Source: SIG607 sp045614505 (GTDB lineage: Bacteria; Bacillota; Clostridia; Oscillospirales; Acutalibacteraceae). From it: DNA of 16,872 nt. How positions within the stretch are numbered: position 1 is the stretch's first letter; every line of letters begins with the position of its first letter. The translations under genes were made by a program, and so were the position numbers. The stretch lies in assembly GCA_045614505.1 (NCBI GenBank), contig JAZLDA010000041.1:1-16872 (forward strand), given 5' to 3'. The notes beneath the pieces are model-generated. The model searched no databases. It worked only from the letters and a program-made list of their open reading frames with translations, and was not told the origin of the DNA. Below are positions 1-6,818 of the stretch, one piece after another.

Positions 1-106
1 CTTCGCTGATGAACGTACCATAAAGCGGACTTAACAAGGGTAAAGCGTGACTTTGATGAATATTATTCTGCTCTATGCGCACAACTAAATTAAAAGGAGC
101 GATAAA

Positions 107-394
107 ATGGAGACTAATGAACTTGTTAAAAATACATTGGATGAGATTCCACAGGCAGGTAATGATGCAAAGCGTATAGTGGGTCTCATTAAAGAAAGAG
201 GCAGAGTTACCGGCTACAAACTATCTGATGAAACATTTGTAGATAAGTCGCAGGCGGTAACTATGGCAAAGAGCGGGCAAATTGCCGGAGTAGGCATTGC
301 TCACAGAGGAGATAACGAATATCTTAAAGCAATTCCTAACGGTAGCGAAAACGATAATTTAGGCAATCTCCCTTCTTATTCACCAAAACAATAG
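107..394 (+). CDS. DUF3892 domain protein
   Basis: Small soluble protein of 95 residues. Residues about 22-78 match the pattern of DUF3892: a basic beta segment (RIVGLIKERGRVTGYKL), a middle part in which a residue run is marked for sequential 'QAVTMAKSGQIAGV', and a closing 'GDNEYLKAIP'. The molecular function of the family is not known to me. The start is supported by AAGGAG at 94-99, seven bases before the ATG. The C-terminal tail (residues 79-95) is polar and probably disordered. It lies 66 bases upstream of the manganese catalase gene with no terminator between them, so the two are probably co-transcribed; this suggests, but does not show, a stress-related role. Family call is fairly sure, function unknown. 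Confidence 0.75.
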   Translation: METNELVKNTLDEIPQAGNDAKRIVGLIKERGRVTGYKLSDETFVDKSQAVTMAKSGQIAGVGIAHRGDNEYLKAIPNGSENDNLGNLPSYSPKQ

Positions 395-460
395 CTTTTA
401 GTATATCTACCGAAAAAAAAGAAAAAATAAGTAACAGAAAAACAAACGGAGGTATAATTT

Positions 461-1126
461 ATGTTTAAACACGAAAAAATGCTTTTTCATCCTGTTGAAA
501 TTGAAAAACCTAATCCGCAGTATGCGGCACTGCTTCAGGAACAGCTGGGCGGCGGCAACGGTGAGCTTAAAGCCGCAATGCAGTATATGTCCCAGAGTTT
601 CAGAATCAAGGACCCCGAAATCAAAGACTTATTTCTTGATATCGCCGCAGAAGAGCTGGGTCACATGGAAATGGTTGCCCAAACTGTCAATCTGTTAAAC
701 GGGCACGATGTGGATGCCGCAAAAGTTCCGTCAGGTGAAATTCAGTCACACGTGCTTCTCGGACTTAATCCCGGACTTATTAATGCTTCGGGATATTCCT
801 GGACCGGTGACTATGTAACCGTTACAGGAGATTTGTGTGCAGATTTGCTTAGCAATATCGCCTCAGAACAGCGCGCAAAAGTGGTTTACGAATACCTTTA
901 CCGTCAGATTAACGACAAAAAGGTGCGAGAGACTATAGACTTTCTTTTAAACCGAGAGGAAGCACACAATCAGATGTTCCGCGACGCATTTAACAAGGTG
1001 CAAAATTCAGGTTCAAACAGAGATTTCGGAACTACTAAAGCCGCGAAAATGTATTTTTCTATGTCAGACCCCGGTCCTAATGCTTTCAGTTCAGGCGAAA
1101 CCAAACCGGTATCCTTTGATAAATAA
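461..1126 (+). CDS. Manganese catalase (CotJC-like, short form)
   Basis: Di-manganese ferritin-fold catalase of 221 residues that disproportionates hydrogen peroxide in the cytoplasm, or in the spore coat if it acts as CotJC does. The expected ligand set is all visible: E35 (in GGNGE), E65 and H68 (EELGH), E136 (ASEQRAK) and H169 (REEAH), in the order and approximate spacing of the Lactobacillus plantarum enzyme (E35, E66, H69, E148, H181). It is shorter than the roughly 266-residue enzyme, mostly at the C-terminus, which resembles the spore-coat CotJC branch. The start has GGAGG at 448-452, eight bases upstream. It follows the DUF3892 gene and is closed by a strong hairpin terminator at 1131-1162. 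No cotJA or cotJB is nearby, so a spore-coat role is not supported by context. Confidence 0.93.
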   Translation: MFKHEKMLFHPVEIEKPNPQYAALLQEQLGGGNGELKAAMQYMSQSFRIKDPEIKDLFLDIAAEELGHMEMVAQTVNLLNGHDVDAAKVPSGEIQSHVLLGLNPGLINASGYSWTGDYVTVTGDLCADLLSNIASEQRAKVVYEYLYRQINDKKVRETIDFLLNREEAHNQMFRDAFNKVQNSGSNRDFGTTKAAKMYFSMSDPGPNAFSSGETKPVSFDK

Positions 1127-1130
1127 TTTA

Positions 1131-1169
1131 AAACCGCTGAAGTTTTACGGCTTCAGCGGTTTTGTTTTA
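1131..1169. terminator. Bidirectional intrinsic terminator
   Basis: Perfect 12-bp stem (1131-1142 with 1151-1162), 8-base loop, then TTTTGTTTT. A weaker T-rich run also follows on the minus strand, so it can serve both the catalase gene and the convergent kinase-like gene ending at 1167. Confidence 0.9.
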
Positions 1170-1679
1170 TAAATCAATATCTATTTTATACTCATCATCA
1201 ATAAGCACATAGTTTGCGTTTTGTTTTTGGCACAGTTCTAAAGCCTGTGCGTTGTCTTGCAATAAACCGTCTATTGTGCAATCATCATCAAGACGGTTTT
1301 CGATAATACTTGCGTAGTTTTTTATATCGTCAAAATGGTTTCTGATATACTTCTCACTCATAACAAGGCAATAATATTTTATGTTTTGGAGATATTCATT
1401 CGTAAAATCCTTTTGCCAATCAAAAGGAACATAGCAACCCTCTACAATAAGGTTTTGCCTGTTTTCTATGGCTGTTTTAATCATTTCACGAACAATAGGC
1501 CATAGATATTCTGTAAGGTTATTATCATCACTCAAAGGCGTAAGCTCGGTATTTTTGCTTCGTATTAAACCCATTTTCAAATGGTCTATGGAAAGGTACG
1601 GATATTTATATTTTTCCAACAGTTTTTGAGCAAGAGCAGTCTTGCCTGTATGAGTTGCACCAGTTATTATAATAATCAT
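1167..1679 (-). CDS. Small P-loop kinase-like protein
   Basis: A 170-residue single-domain P-loop NTPase. The Walker A motif is GATHTGKT at residues 7-14. A likely acceptor or base segment is SIDHLKMG (30-37), with D32. A beta strand ending NLIVEG (residues 76-81, E80) is in the usual Walker B-like position of adenylate-kinase-fold proteins. This places it among small-molecule or nucleotide kinases, or related AAA_33-type proteins; the substrate cannot be read. It is the last gene of a three-gene minus-strand operon, 14 bases after the arsC stop, and its ribosome binding site (AGGAAAAGGAAA on the minus strand, around 1685-1695) overlaps the arsC stop codon. A role with the two upstream genes is inference only. 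Confidence 0.75.
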   Translation of the reverse strand: MIIIITGATHTGKTALAQKLLEKYKYPYLSIDHLKMGLIRSKNTELTPLSDDNNLTEYLWPIVREMIKTAIENRQNLIVEGCYVPFDWQKDFTNEYLQNIKYYCLVMSEKYIRNHFDDIKNYASIIENRLDDDCTIDGLLQDNAQALELCQKQNANYVLIDDEYKIDIDL

Positions 1680-1693
1680 ATTATTTCCTTTTC

Positions 1694-2071
1694 CTATAAA
1701 CTGCGTATATTCTCTTCTATTTTCTTTATAACGCTGATAAAGACTTCATCGCTCTGCCCGGTTGGGTCAGGAAATCCCCAGTTTTGGTCAAAGGCTCTGC
1801 CGGTAAAAGGACAGTCCACATCACAACCCATTGATATTGCAATATCGGGTGCAGGGATTTTATCAAAGGTTTTACTGTACTGTGTTTTCTCTATATCCAT
1901 ACAGTAAAGTTTTTTCATCAGGCGCACAGCATCCCCGTTTATTTGCGGTTTGGTCTGTGTTCCTGCAGAATAAAAGTCGTATTCATCAGAAGCGAGGAAT
2001 TTGCCCAACGCCTCTGCAATCTGGCTGCGGCAGGAATTATGTACACATATAAAAGCTACTTTCTTTTTCAT
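1694..2071 (-). CDS. arsC: Arsenate reductase, thioredoxin-type (LMW-PTP fold)
   Basis: A 125-residue protein of the low-molecular-weight phosphatase fold, reducing arsenate to arsenite in the cytoplasm. The oxyanion loop CX5R is C9-VHNSC-R15. The redox pair that separates ArsC from true tyrosine phosphatases is C83 and C87 in SMGCDVDCPF. This is closer spacing than the C82/C89 of Staphylococcus aureus ArsC, but the GCxxxC arrangement is usual in clostridial homologues as I recall them. The phosphatase-like DP motif is present as FPDPTG (100-105). Its ATG overlaps the upstream DUF5714 stop as ATGA, so translation is coupled. No arsR, arsB or acr3 lies in the window, so arsenic resistance as the physiological role is uncertain; a general protein-thiol or phosphatase role remains possible. 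Confidence 0.85.
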   Translation of the reverse strand: MKKKVAFICVHNSCRSQIAEALGKFLASDEYDFYSAGTQTKPQINGDAVRLMKKLYCMDIEKTQYSKTFDKIPAPDIAISMGCDVDCPFTGRAFDQNWGFPDPTGQSDEVFISVIKKIEENIRSL

Positions 2072-2601
2072 TTAAACGGACACCTTTCTCCTATACATTG
2101 AGCATTAAGCGGTGAATGTGTGCACTTTATTTCTTCAAGCTCCATTTCTACGCCTAAATGCTCTTTTGCGAATTTCACCGCCTCAATTACCGCAAGATAA
2201 GAGTCACGCTTACAGCAACGCGGTCCTCCGTATGATGCTATAGCATTAAGAGAGGCAGAGGTCATTTTATTAGGCAACCTCCACACCTCATTTGAAAGGG
2301 GCGTTGAGCCTGTAACAATTGACACAAACATTCCTGCACTTATACCTGCACCGCAGGCGCCCCACAATCCGCAGGCACCGCCGGGAACCTTTTCACCGCG
2401 CTCTTGCATTTGGGTAAGCGCATTCTTAAGGTCAACTTCACCCCCTGCATTTTTATAGGCAGTCAACAGTGCCGCGCCCACCATAATGTGATGCTCGGGT
2501 CCGTGTATACGGCAAGGCGGTAAAGTCATAAGTTTGCGTAAAATCTTAATGGGATTCTTTGAGGTTTCATTATTTAAAGCGTTTATATATTCTTTATTCA
2601 T
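2068..2601 (-). CDS. DUF5714 cysteine-rich protein
   Basis: A protein of 177 residues (start chosen here) that looks like DUF5714. Numbering from the chosen start, conserved-looking cysteine and histidine clusters are C30-RIHGPEHH, C77-GLWGAC-83 followed by a glycine-rich GAGISAG, the C129-C130 pair in GGPRCCKR, and a C-terminal trio C160, C169, C174. Eight cysteines with several histidines suggest metal or redox chemistry, but no function is known to me. A longer start at 2607 exists, but its ATG lies one base after the GGAG at 2609-2612; the ATG at 2601 is seven bases away, so I prefer it. First gene of an operon with arsC and a P-loop protein, with the consensus promoter at 2628-2656. Confidence 0.75.
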   Translation of the reverse strand: MNKEYINALNNETSKNPIKILRKLMTLPPCRIHGPEHHIMVGAALLTAYKNAGGEVDLKNALTQMQERGEKVPGGACGLWGACGAGISAGMFVSIVTGSTPLSNEVWRLPNKMTSASLNAIASYGGPRCCKRDSYLAVIEAVKFAKEHLGVEMELEEIKCTHSPLNAQCIGERCPFK

Positions 2602-2627
2602 AGTCATTCTCCGTTATTTTAGCATCA

Positions 2628-2656
2628 ATTATAACATCTAGTTTATATATTAGCAA
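2628..2656 (-). promoter_or_regulatory. Sigma-A promoter of the DUF5714-arsC operon
   Basis: On the minus strand, -35 TTGCTA (2651-2656), 17-bp spacer, -10 TATAAT (2628-2633). The start codon at 2601 follows at a normal leader distance. Confidence 0.75.
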
Positions 2657-2741
2657 CACCTGTGACGGCGTTATTTCGCTTTTTTAAAGAGAATTTCGGC
2701 TTTTATGCAAATTTTTGAGAAATAGACAATACTAAAGGTTA

Positions 2742-2770
2742 TTGCGAATATTATGAAGATAATTTATAAT
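2742..2770 (+). promoter_or_regulatory. Sigma-A promoter of the IolE-like gene
   Basis: -35 TTGCGA (2742-2747), 17-bp spacer, perfect -10 TATAAT (2765-2770). The leader is short, with AAGGAGG at 2784-2790 and ATG at 2799. Confidence 0.8.
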
Positions 2771-2798
2771 GGAAACATAAATTAAGGAGGTATTAAAA

Positions 2799-3620
2799 AT
2801 GGATAAATCAAGAATCACCGCCGCTATATGGCCTTGGGGCACTCAAACCAGAGAGCAGATGGAGCTTGCCGCAAAAGAGGTTACCGAAATCGGTTACAAG
2901 AGCTTTGAAAGCGTTAAAGCTGCAATCTATGCCTTTGATTTGGACTTAAATGCCTATAAAGAAGTACTTAAGAAATATGACTTAAAGCCCGTAAGCTTTT
3001 ACTTCCACATTCCGAAAAAGGGTCTTGAAAATGACCTTTTTGGCAATCTTGAAAAAGAGCTTGAATTCATAGCTGAGCTTGGTGTTAAGAGAATCTGTCT
3101 TCAGGCTACCAACGGCAGACCTGAGGTTATGGATGAGGCTTCTCTTGATTACGAGTTCAATCTTATAAAGAAGTTCGCTGAGAAAACCCGCGAGTTCGAC
3201 ATTATGTCTAACCTTCATCCCCATCACAACACATGGGTTATGTACAAAGATGAAATCGACAATATTATGAAGAATCTCGATTCCAAGACAATTCAGTTCG
3301 CTCCCGATACCGCTCACCTGACCGCCGCAGGTTGCGACCCTGTTGCAGTTATCAAAGAGTATGCCGAGCGCGTAAACTTCACCCACTTTAAGGATATAAA
3401 GGGCGCACAGCTTGAATCTGAAGGTTATGCAAGTGCAGGTATGGAGGTTTACACAAACTTCTGTGAGCTGGGCACCGGATGTGTTGATTTCAAGGGCGTT
3501 TTTGATGTCTTAAAGAGCGTTAACTATGACGGTCCTCTTTGCGAAGAGCTTGATAAAGCTCCCGTCAGCAATGCCGAATCTGCAAGAAATAACTACAACT
3601 TCTTGCTCAATAACTATTAA
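2799..3620 (+). CDS. IolE-like sugar phosphate isomerase/epimerase (TIM barrel)
   Basis: A 273-residue AP-endonuclease-2-type TIM barrel. Landmarks in order are FYFHIPKKG (67-75), a histidine-rich strand end LHPHHNT (139-145), FAPDTAH with D170 and H173, FTHFKD with H196 and K198, ELGTG (223-227), and a final acidic cluster CEELD (248-252). The HPH-x-T, DTxHL and H-x-KD pattern is close to inosose dehydratase (IolE), but ordinary members act on many keto sugars and epimerise, isomerise or dehydrate them. The reaction here is therefore open. It has its own promoter and a hairpin terminator, so it is a single-gene unit. The neighbouring AraC regulator and the oxidoreductase/isomerase operon point to a shared carbohydrate pathway. 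The AAGGAGG at 2784-2790 fixes the start. Confidence 0.85.
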   Translation: MDKSRITAAIWPWGTQTREQMELAAKEVTEIGYKSFESVKAAIYAFDLDLNAYKEVLKKYDLKPVSFYFHIPKKGLENDLFGNLEKELEFIAELGVKRICLQATNGRPEVMDEASLDYEFNLIKKFAEKTREFDIMSNLHPHHNTWVMYKDEIDNIMKNLDSKTIQFAPDTAHLTAAGCDPVAVIKEYAERVNFTHFKDIKGAQLESEGYASAGMEVYTNFCELGTGCVDFKGVFDVLKSVNYDGPLCEELDKAPVSNAESARNNYNFLLNNY

Positions 3621-3621
3621 T

Positions 3622-3657
3622 AAAAAAATACCGCTGAGCAATCAGCGGTATTTTTTT
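3622..3657. terminator. Bidirectional terminator shared by convergent genes
   Basis: Perfect inverted repeat: 16-base arms (3622-3637 and 3642-3657), GC core CCGCTGA/TCAGCGG, loop GCAA, with A-tract and T-tract forming the outer arms. It lies directly after the IolE-like gene. The stop codon and last codons of the minus-strand AraC gene are inside the right arm. Confidence 0.93.
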
Positions 3658-4457
3658 CTGTATTCTGACGGAGAGAGCCCGTTGATTTCTTTAAAAAGTC
3701 GGCAGAAATTTTTATGCTGGGTAAATCCGACGCGATAGGAAATAACCGAAATGCTGTCATCTGACTCAGTAAGCAAAATTCTTGCCTTTTTCACCCTGTA
3801 TGCATTGAGGTAATTATGGAAGGTGGCATTTGTGGCATTTTTAAAGCTTCGGCAAAAGGAACTTTTTTCATATCCCGAAACGGCGGCCGCCTGCTCTACC
3901 GTTATGTTTTCACCGTAGTGCATAGCTACAAAGTCCAGTGCTTTCTGTATTTTTGAAACAGCAAAAAGCCGTTCCTGCTGACGCTTGGTAACATTTTCAG
4001 TGGCCAACAGTCCGTTAAGCAGCACAGATATAAGATGATACATTCTACCGCGAATTTCCATATCCGAAGCAAGACTCTTTTTCCCATTGTGAAGCCGAGT
4101 AAGTTCTTCAATTTCTTCCTTAATATATTTATTATTCCTAAGCACGGGAGGGTCAAAGCGAAGATTTCTTATCTCATTGAATTCATCTCCGAAAAAGACA
4201 AAGCCGAGACTGATGGAATTCCCCTTAACTTCTATATCGGAAGTAATACAATGTGGCTCACAGCTTCCTATAAGAATTATATCTCCCGGTTCTATTTTAT
4301 ATTTATTTTCCTCGTTTTCCACATAAAAAGCGCCCTCACTGCAATAAAGTATTTCAAGGTCACTATGCCAATGCATAGGATAGCTGGCATTTTGAAGGCT
4401 TTTGAACTGGAAACCGCTTTTATCTAAAACAATAGGCTGAAAAAACAAAAAACACAC
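3642..4457 (-). CDS. AraC family regulator with N-terminal cupin
   Basis: A 271-residue transcription factor. The N-terminal cupin sensor (about 10-90) has HWHSDLEILYC and a second histidine in EPHCIT. The C-terminal pair of helix-turn-helices (about 170-271) starts IQKALDFVAMHYGENIT, with AAAVSGYEKSSFCRSFK as the first HTH and YRVGFTQHKNFCRLFKE as the second, then the family ending PSEYRKKYR. It probably binds a sugar or sugar acid and controls the divergent oxidoreductase operon. The start is uncertain. GTG at 4457 is only three bases after AAGG, while TTG at 4448 has an eight-base spacing from AAGGCAGG and would give 268 residues. Its last codons and stop lie inside the shared terminator stem. 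Divergent promoter at 4474-4502. Confidence 0.9.
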   Translation of the reverse strand: MCFLFFQPIVLDKSGFQFKSLQNASYPMHWHSDLEILYCSEGAFYVENEENKYKIEPGDIILIGSCEPHCITSDIEVKGNSISLGFVFFGDEFNEIRNLRFDPPVLRNNKYIKEEIEELTRLHNGKKSLASDMEIRGRMYHLISVLLNGLLATENVTKRQQERLFAVSKIQKALDFVAMHYGENITVEQAAAVSGYEKSSFCRSFKNATNATFHNYLNAYRVKKARILLTESDDSISVISYRVGFTQHKNFCRLFKEINGLSPSEYRKKYR

Positions 4458-4473
4458 CTGCCTTACATATTAT

Positions 4474-4502
4474 TGTATATCACAGGAAAGTGTAAATGTC
4501 AA
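4474..4502 (-). promoter_or_regulatory. Sigma-A promoter of the araC-type gene
   Basis: On the minus strand, a perfect -35 TTGACA (4497-4502), 17-bp spacer, -10 TATACA (4474-4479). It is near consensus, which suggests steady expression of the regulator unless it is repressed. Confidence 0.8.
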
Positions 4503-4507
4503 TTGAC
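4498..4507. promoter_or_regulatory. GTCAATTGAC palindrome, candidate operator
   Basis: A perfect 10-bp palindrome overlaps the -35 box of the araC-type promoter and sits between the two divergent genes. The position would suit autoregulation. It is short, partly dictated by the -35 sequence, and AraC proteins usually bind direct repeats, so this is tentative. Confidence 0.3.
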
Positions 4508-4546
4508 TTCTGCAAATTTTTAAGAAAAATATACTTATAAACTGCA

Positions 4547-4575
4547 TTGTTTATATGGTTTAACTTTGATAAAAT
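4547..4575 (+). promoter_or_regulatory. Probable promoter of the oxidoreductase/isomerase operon
   Basis: -35 TTGTTT (4547-4552), 17-bp spacer, -10 TAAAAT (4570-4575). The weak -35 and good -10 fit a promoter that needs an activator such as the divergent AraC protein. That is inference. Confidence 0.5.
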
Positions 4576-4621
4576 TTAATATGAATAAGAAATTTATATA
4601 TATAAAGGAGATGTGACGGTA

Positions 4622-5770
4622 TTGAAAATCAGAGTAGGAATTATCGGTATGGGATATATCGGTGAAAGCCACATCGAAGCGATACGTCGTATAGGCATTT
4701 GTGAGCTTTGCGCAGTTGCTGATACCAACTATGAACTTGCCAAGCAAAAAGCCGAGATGTACGGAATTGAGAAAGTTTATACAAGCGTTGATGAGCTTCT
4801 GGCAGACAAAGATATAGACGTAGTACATAACTGTACTCCCAACTTCCTGCACAAGGAAATCAACGAGAAGATTATCCGCTCGGGCAAACATCTTTTCAGT
4901 GAAAAGCCCCTTACCATGAATTATGAGGAAGCAAAAGAGCTCCTCGAAATAAAAAAGCAGTTCCCCGACGTTGAAGCTGCTGTTAACTTCAATTACAGAA
5001 TGAACCCCATGGTTCAGGAAATAAGAGCCAGAATTAAAAACGGCGAAGCCGGAGATATAAGAATAATCACCGGTTCCTATAACCAGGACTGGCTTATGTA
5101 TGATACCGACTATAGCTGGCGTCTTGAACCCGAAGTATCCGGCAACTCTTGCTGTATTGCCGACATCGGTTCACATTGGATGGATATTATTCAGCATGTA
5201 ACCGGACACAAAATAGTAAGTGTTATGGGTGATGCAGTTACAGTAATTCCTGTCAGAAAGAAACCTGCAAAGCAGCAGGAGACCTTCAGAGATGCCGTAT
5301 CGGAAGATTACATAGAAGTAGAGATTAAAAACGAAGAATATGCCGCAGTTATGTTTAAAACCGACAAGGGTGCAACCGGTGTGTTCCACGTAACCGAGCT
5401 TGCTCCCGGACACGGTTGTAATCTTAACTTCGAAATTAACGGTTCCCTTCTTTCCTATGGATGGAATCAGGAACAAAATGACAGAATGTGGGTAGGCAGA
5501 CGCGGCGGTGACAACAGCGTTATAATAAGAAACCCCAATCTGATTTCACAAAGTGCTAAACCCTACACTTCTCTTGCAATGGGACATCCCGAAGGCTGGA
5601 ACGATGCTTTCAAAGGCAACTTCTACGCTTTCTACAAGTTCCTTTCCGAGGGCAGAAAGGGAGAAAGAATTTATTCCACACTTGAGGATGCAGCTTACAT
5701 CGTCAAACTTACGGAAAAAATCATTCAAAGCAGCAAACAAAAAACATGGATAAATATAGAGGAGGACTAA
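4622..5770 (+). CDS. Gfo/Idh/MocA family NAD(P)-dependent oxidoreductase
   Basis: A 382-residue dehydrogenase of sugars, inositols or glycosides. The Rossmann motif is GMGYIGESH (residues 9-17). The family EKP signature is E94-K95-P96, with K95 the usual catalytic lysine. A DxxxH pair (D181, H185 in DIGSHWMD) is where the family places its catalytic acid and histidine. WRLEPEVSG just before it is typical of the larger subgroup. The start is not obvious: GTG at 4613 is only two bases after AAAGGAG (4604-4610), whereas TTG at 4622 has workable spacing and gives the canonical MKIRVGIIG N-terminus, so I use TTG. An ATGTGA two-codon frame overlaps the SD region. It ends three bases before the xylose-isomerase-like gene, so the two are co-transcribed and probably coupled. 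Confidence 0.9.
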   Translation: MKIRVGIIGMGYIGESHIEAIRRIGICELCAVADTNYELAKQKAEMYGIEKVYTSVDELLADKDIDVVHNCTPNFLHKEINEKIIRSGKHLFSEKPLTMNYEEAKELLEIKKQFPDVEAAVNFNYRMNPMVQEIRARIKNGEAGDIRIITGSYNQDWLMYDTDYSWRLEPEVSGNSCCIADIGSHWMDIIQHVTGHKIVSVMGDAVTVIPVRKKPAKQQETFRDAVSEDYIEVEIKNEEYAAVMFKTDKGATGVFHVTELAPGHGCNLNFEINGSLLSYGWNQEQNDRMWVGRRGGDNSVIIRNPNLISQSAKPYTSLAMGHPEGWNDAFKGNFYAFYKFLSEGRKGERIYSTLEDAAYIVKLTEKIIQSSKQKTWINIEED

Positions 5771-5773
5771 ACT

Positions 5774-6802
5774 ATGTTTAAGTATTCAGTAGGACCCTGG
5801 AATGTACACGAAGGTGCGGACGCTTACGGTCCCGCAACCAGAGACAGTATCTCTTTTGAAGAAAAGCTCAAGAGATTCAAAGAAATTGGAATTGACGCTA
5901 TTCAGTTCCACGATGATGATGCCGTTCCTAACATGAACAACCTCTCTGAAGAGGCTATCATTAAGGAAGCAAAGGGTGTTAAGGAGCTTCTCGACAGCTA
6001 CGGCCTTAAGGCTGAGTTCGTTGCTCCCCGTCTCTGGATGGATCCCCATACCATCGACGGCGGCTTCACCTCCAACTCTAAGGAGGACAGAGAATTTGCT
6101 CTCTGGCGCGCAAAGCGTTCCATTGATATTGCAAATGCTCTCGGCTGTGACAAAACCGTTCTTTGGCTCGCTCGTGAAGGCACAATCTGCCCCGAAAGCA
6201 AGAGCCAGGTAGAAATCGTAAAGCAGCTTGTTGATGCTCTCAATGTAATGCTTAACTACGACAGCAAAATCAAAATTATGATTGAAACCAAACCCAATGA
6301 GCCTATCGATAGAAACGTATGCCCCACTCTCGGACACGCTCTTGCAGTTTCTGCAGCAAGCGTTGACCCCTCCAGAGTTGGTGCTCTTCTCGAGACTGCT
6401 CACGCTGTTCTTGCCGGTCTTGATCCCGCTTCCGAAATGGGCTTTGCTCTTGCTATGGGCAAGCTCTGGGGCGTTCACCTCAATGACCAGAACGGTATGA
6501 AGTTTGACGAAGATAAGAACTTCGGTGCTGAAAATCTCCGTAGCGCATTCAATCAGATTAAGGTTCTTAAAGAGAACAACTTCTGTGCTAACGGCGAGTA
6601 CATCGGTCTTGATGTTAAGGCTATGAGAACTCAGAAGATCGAAGACAGCTTCCGTCACATTGAAACCAGCCTTAAGATTGCAAAGGCTATGGAAGAAAAG
6701 GTTAACCGCTACGACTACGCATTCGCTAATAAGTGCATCGAAGAGAGAAACTACGAAGCACTTGAGTGCTATGTTCTCGAGCTTATCATGGGCTTAAAGT
6801 AA
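5774..6802 (+). CDS. Xylose isomerase homologue (short, actinobacterial-type), ligand variant
   Basis: A 342-residue TIM barrel aligning along its length with the short class of xylose isomerases (about 387 residues in Streptomyces). Matches include FHDDD-VP (H46, D49), DGGFTSN (95-101), W131 with REG, ETKPNEP (E171, K173), ETAH (E207, H210), KFDED (D245, D247), FGAENLRSAF (250-259) and LDVKAMRT (D280). These correspond to H54, D57, F94, W137, E181, K183, E217, H220, D255, D257 and D287 of the Streptomyces enzyme. The one first-shell change is at the place of D245 in HIDLN, which reads GVHLN, giving H235. Metal use or substrate may therefore differ. SD GAGGAGGA at 5759-5766 overlaps the end of the preceding gene. 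True xylose isomerisation is possible but not certain; a related sugar is equally likely given the oxidoreductase partner. Confidence 0.85.
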   Translation: MFKYSVGPWNVHEGADAYGPATRDSISFEEKLKRFKEIGIDAIQFHDDDAVPNMNNLSEEAIIKEAKGVKELLDSYGLKAEFVAPRLWMDPHTIDGGFTSNSKEDREFALWRAKRSIDIANALGCDKTVLWLAREGTICPESKSQVEIVKQLVDALNVMLNYDSKIKIMIETKPNEPIDRNVCPTLGHALAVSAASVDPSRVGALLETAHAVLAGLDPASEMGFALAMGKLWGVHLNDQNGMKFDEDKNFGAENLRSAFNQIKVLKENNFCANGEYIGLDVKAMRTQKIEDSFRHIETSLKIAKAMEEKVNRYDYAFANKCIEERNYEALECYVLELIMGLK

Positions 6803-6818
6803 TATTTGTTACATAACA

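Noticed and set aside
1..106. A short open reading at 2-34 (FADERTIKRT then stop) that could be the end of an upstream gene.
   Set aside because: Ten codons at the window edge are too few to support, and no terminator or other sign follows. Only the SD of the first gene is clear here.
461..1126. Bacterioferritin or rubrerythrin instead of catalase.
   Set aside because: The E35, E65-H68, E136, H169 order and the LNREEAHNQMF context fit manganese catalase, and rubredoxin cysteines are absent.
5786..6658. A 290-codon minus-strand open frame opposite the xylose isomerase homologue.
   Set aside because: The plus strand encodes a protein matching a known family throughout. The minus frame has no recognisable domain or SD and is a shadow of codon bias.
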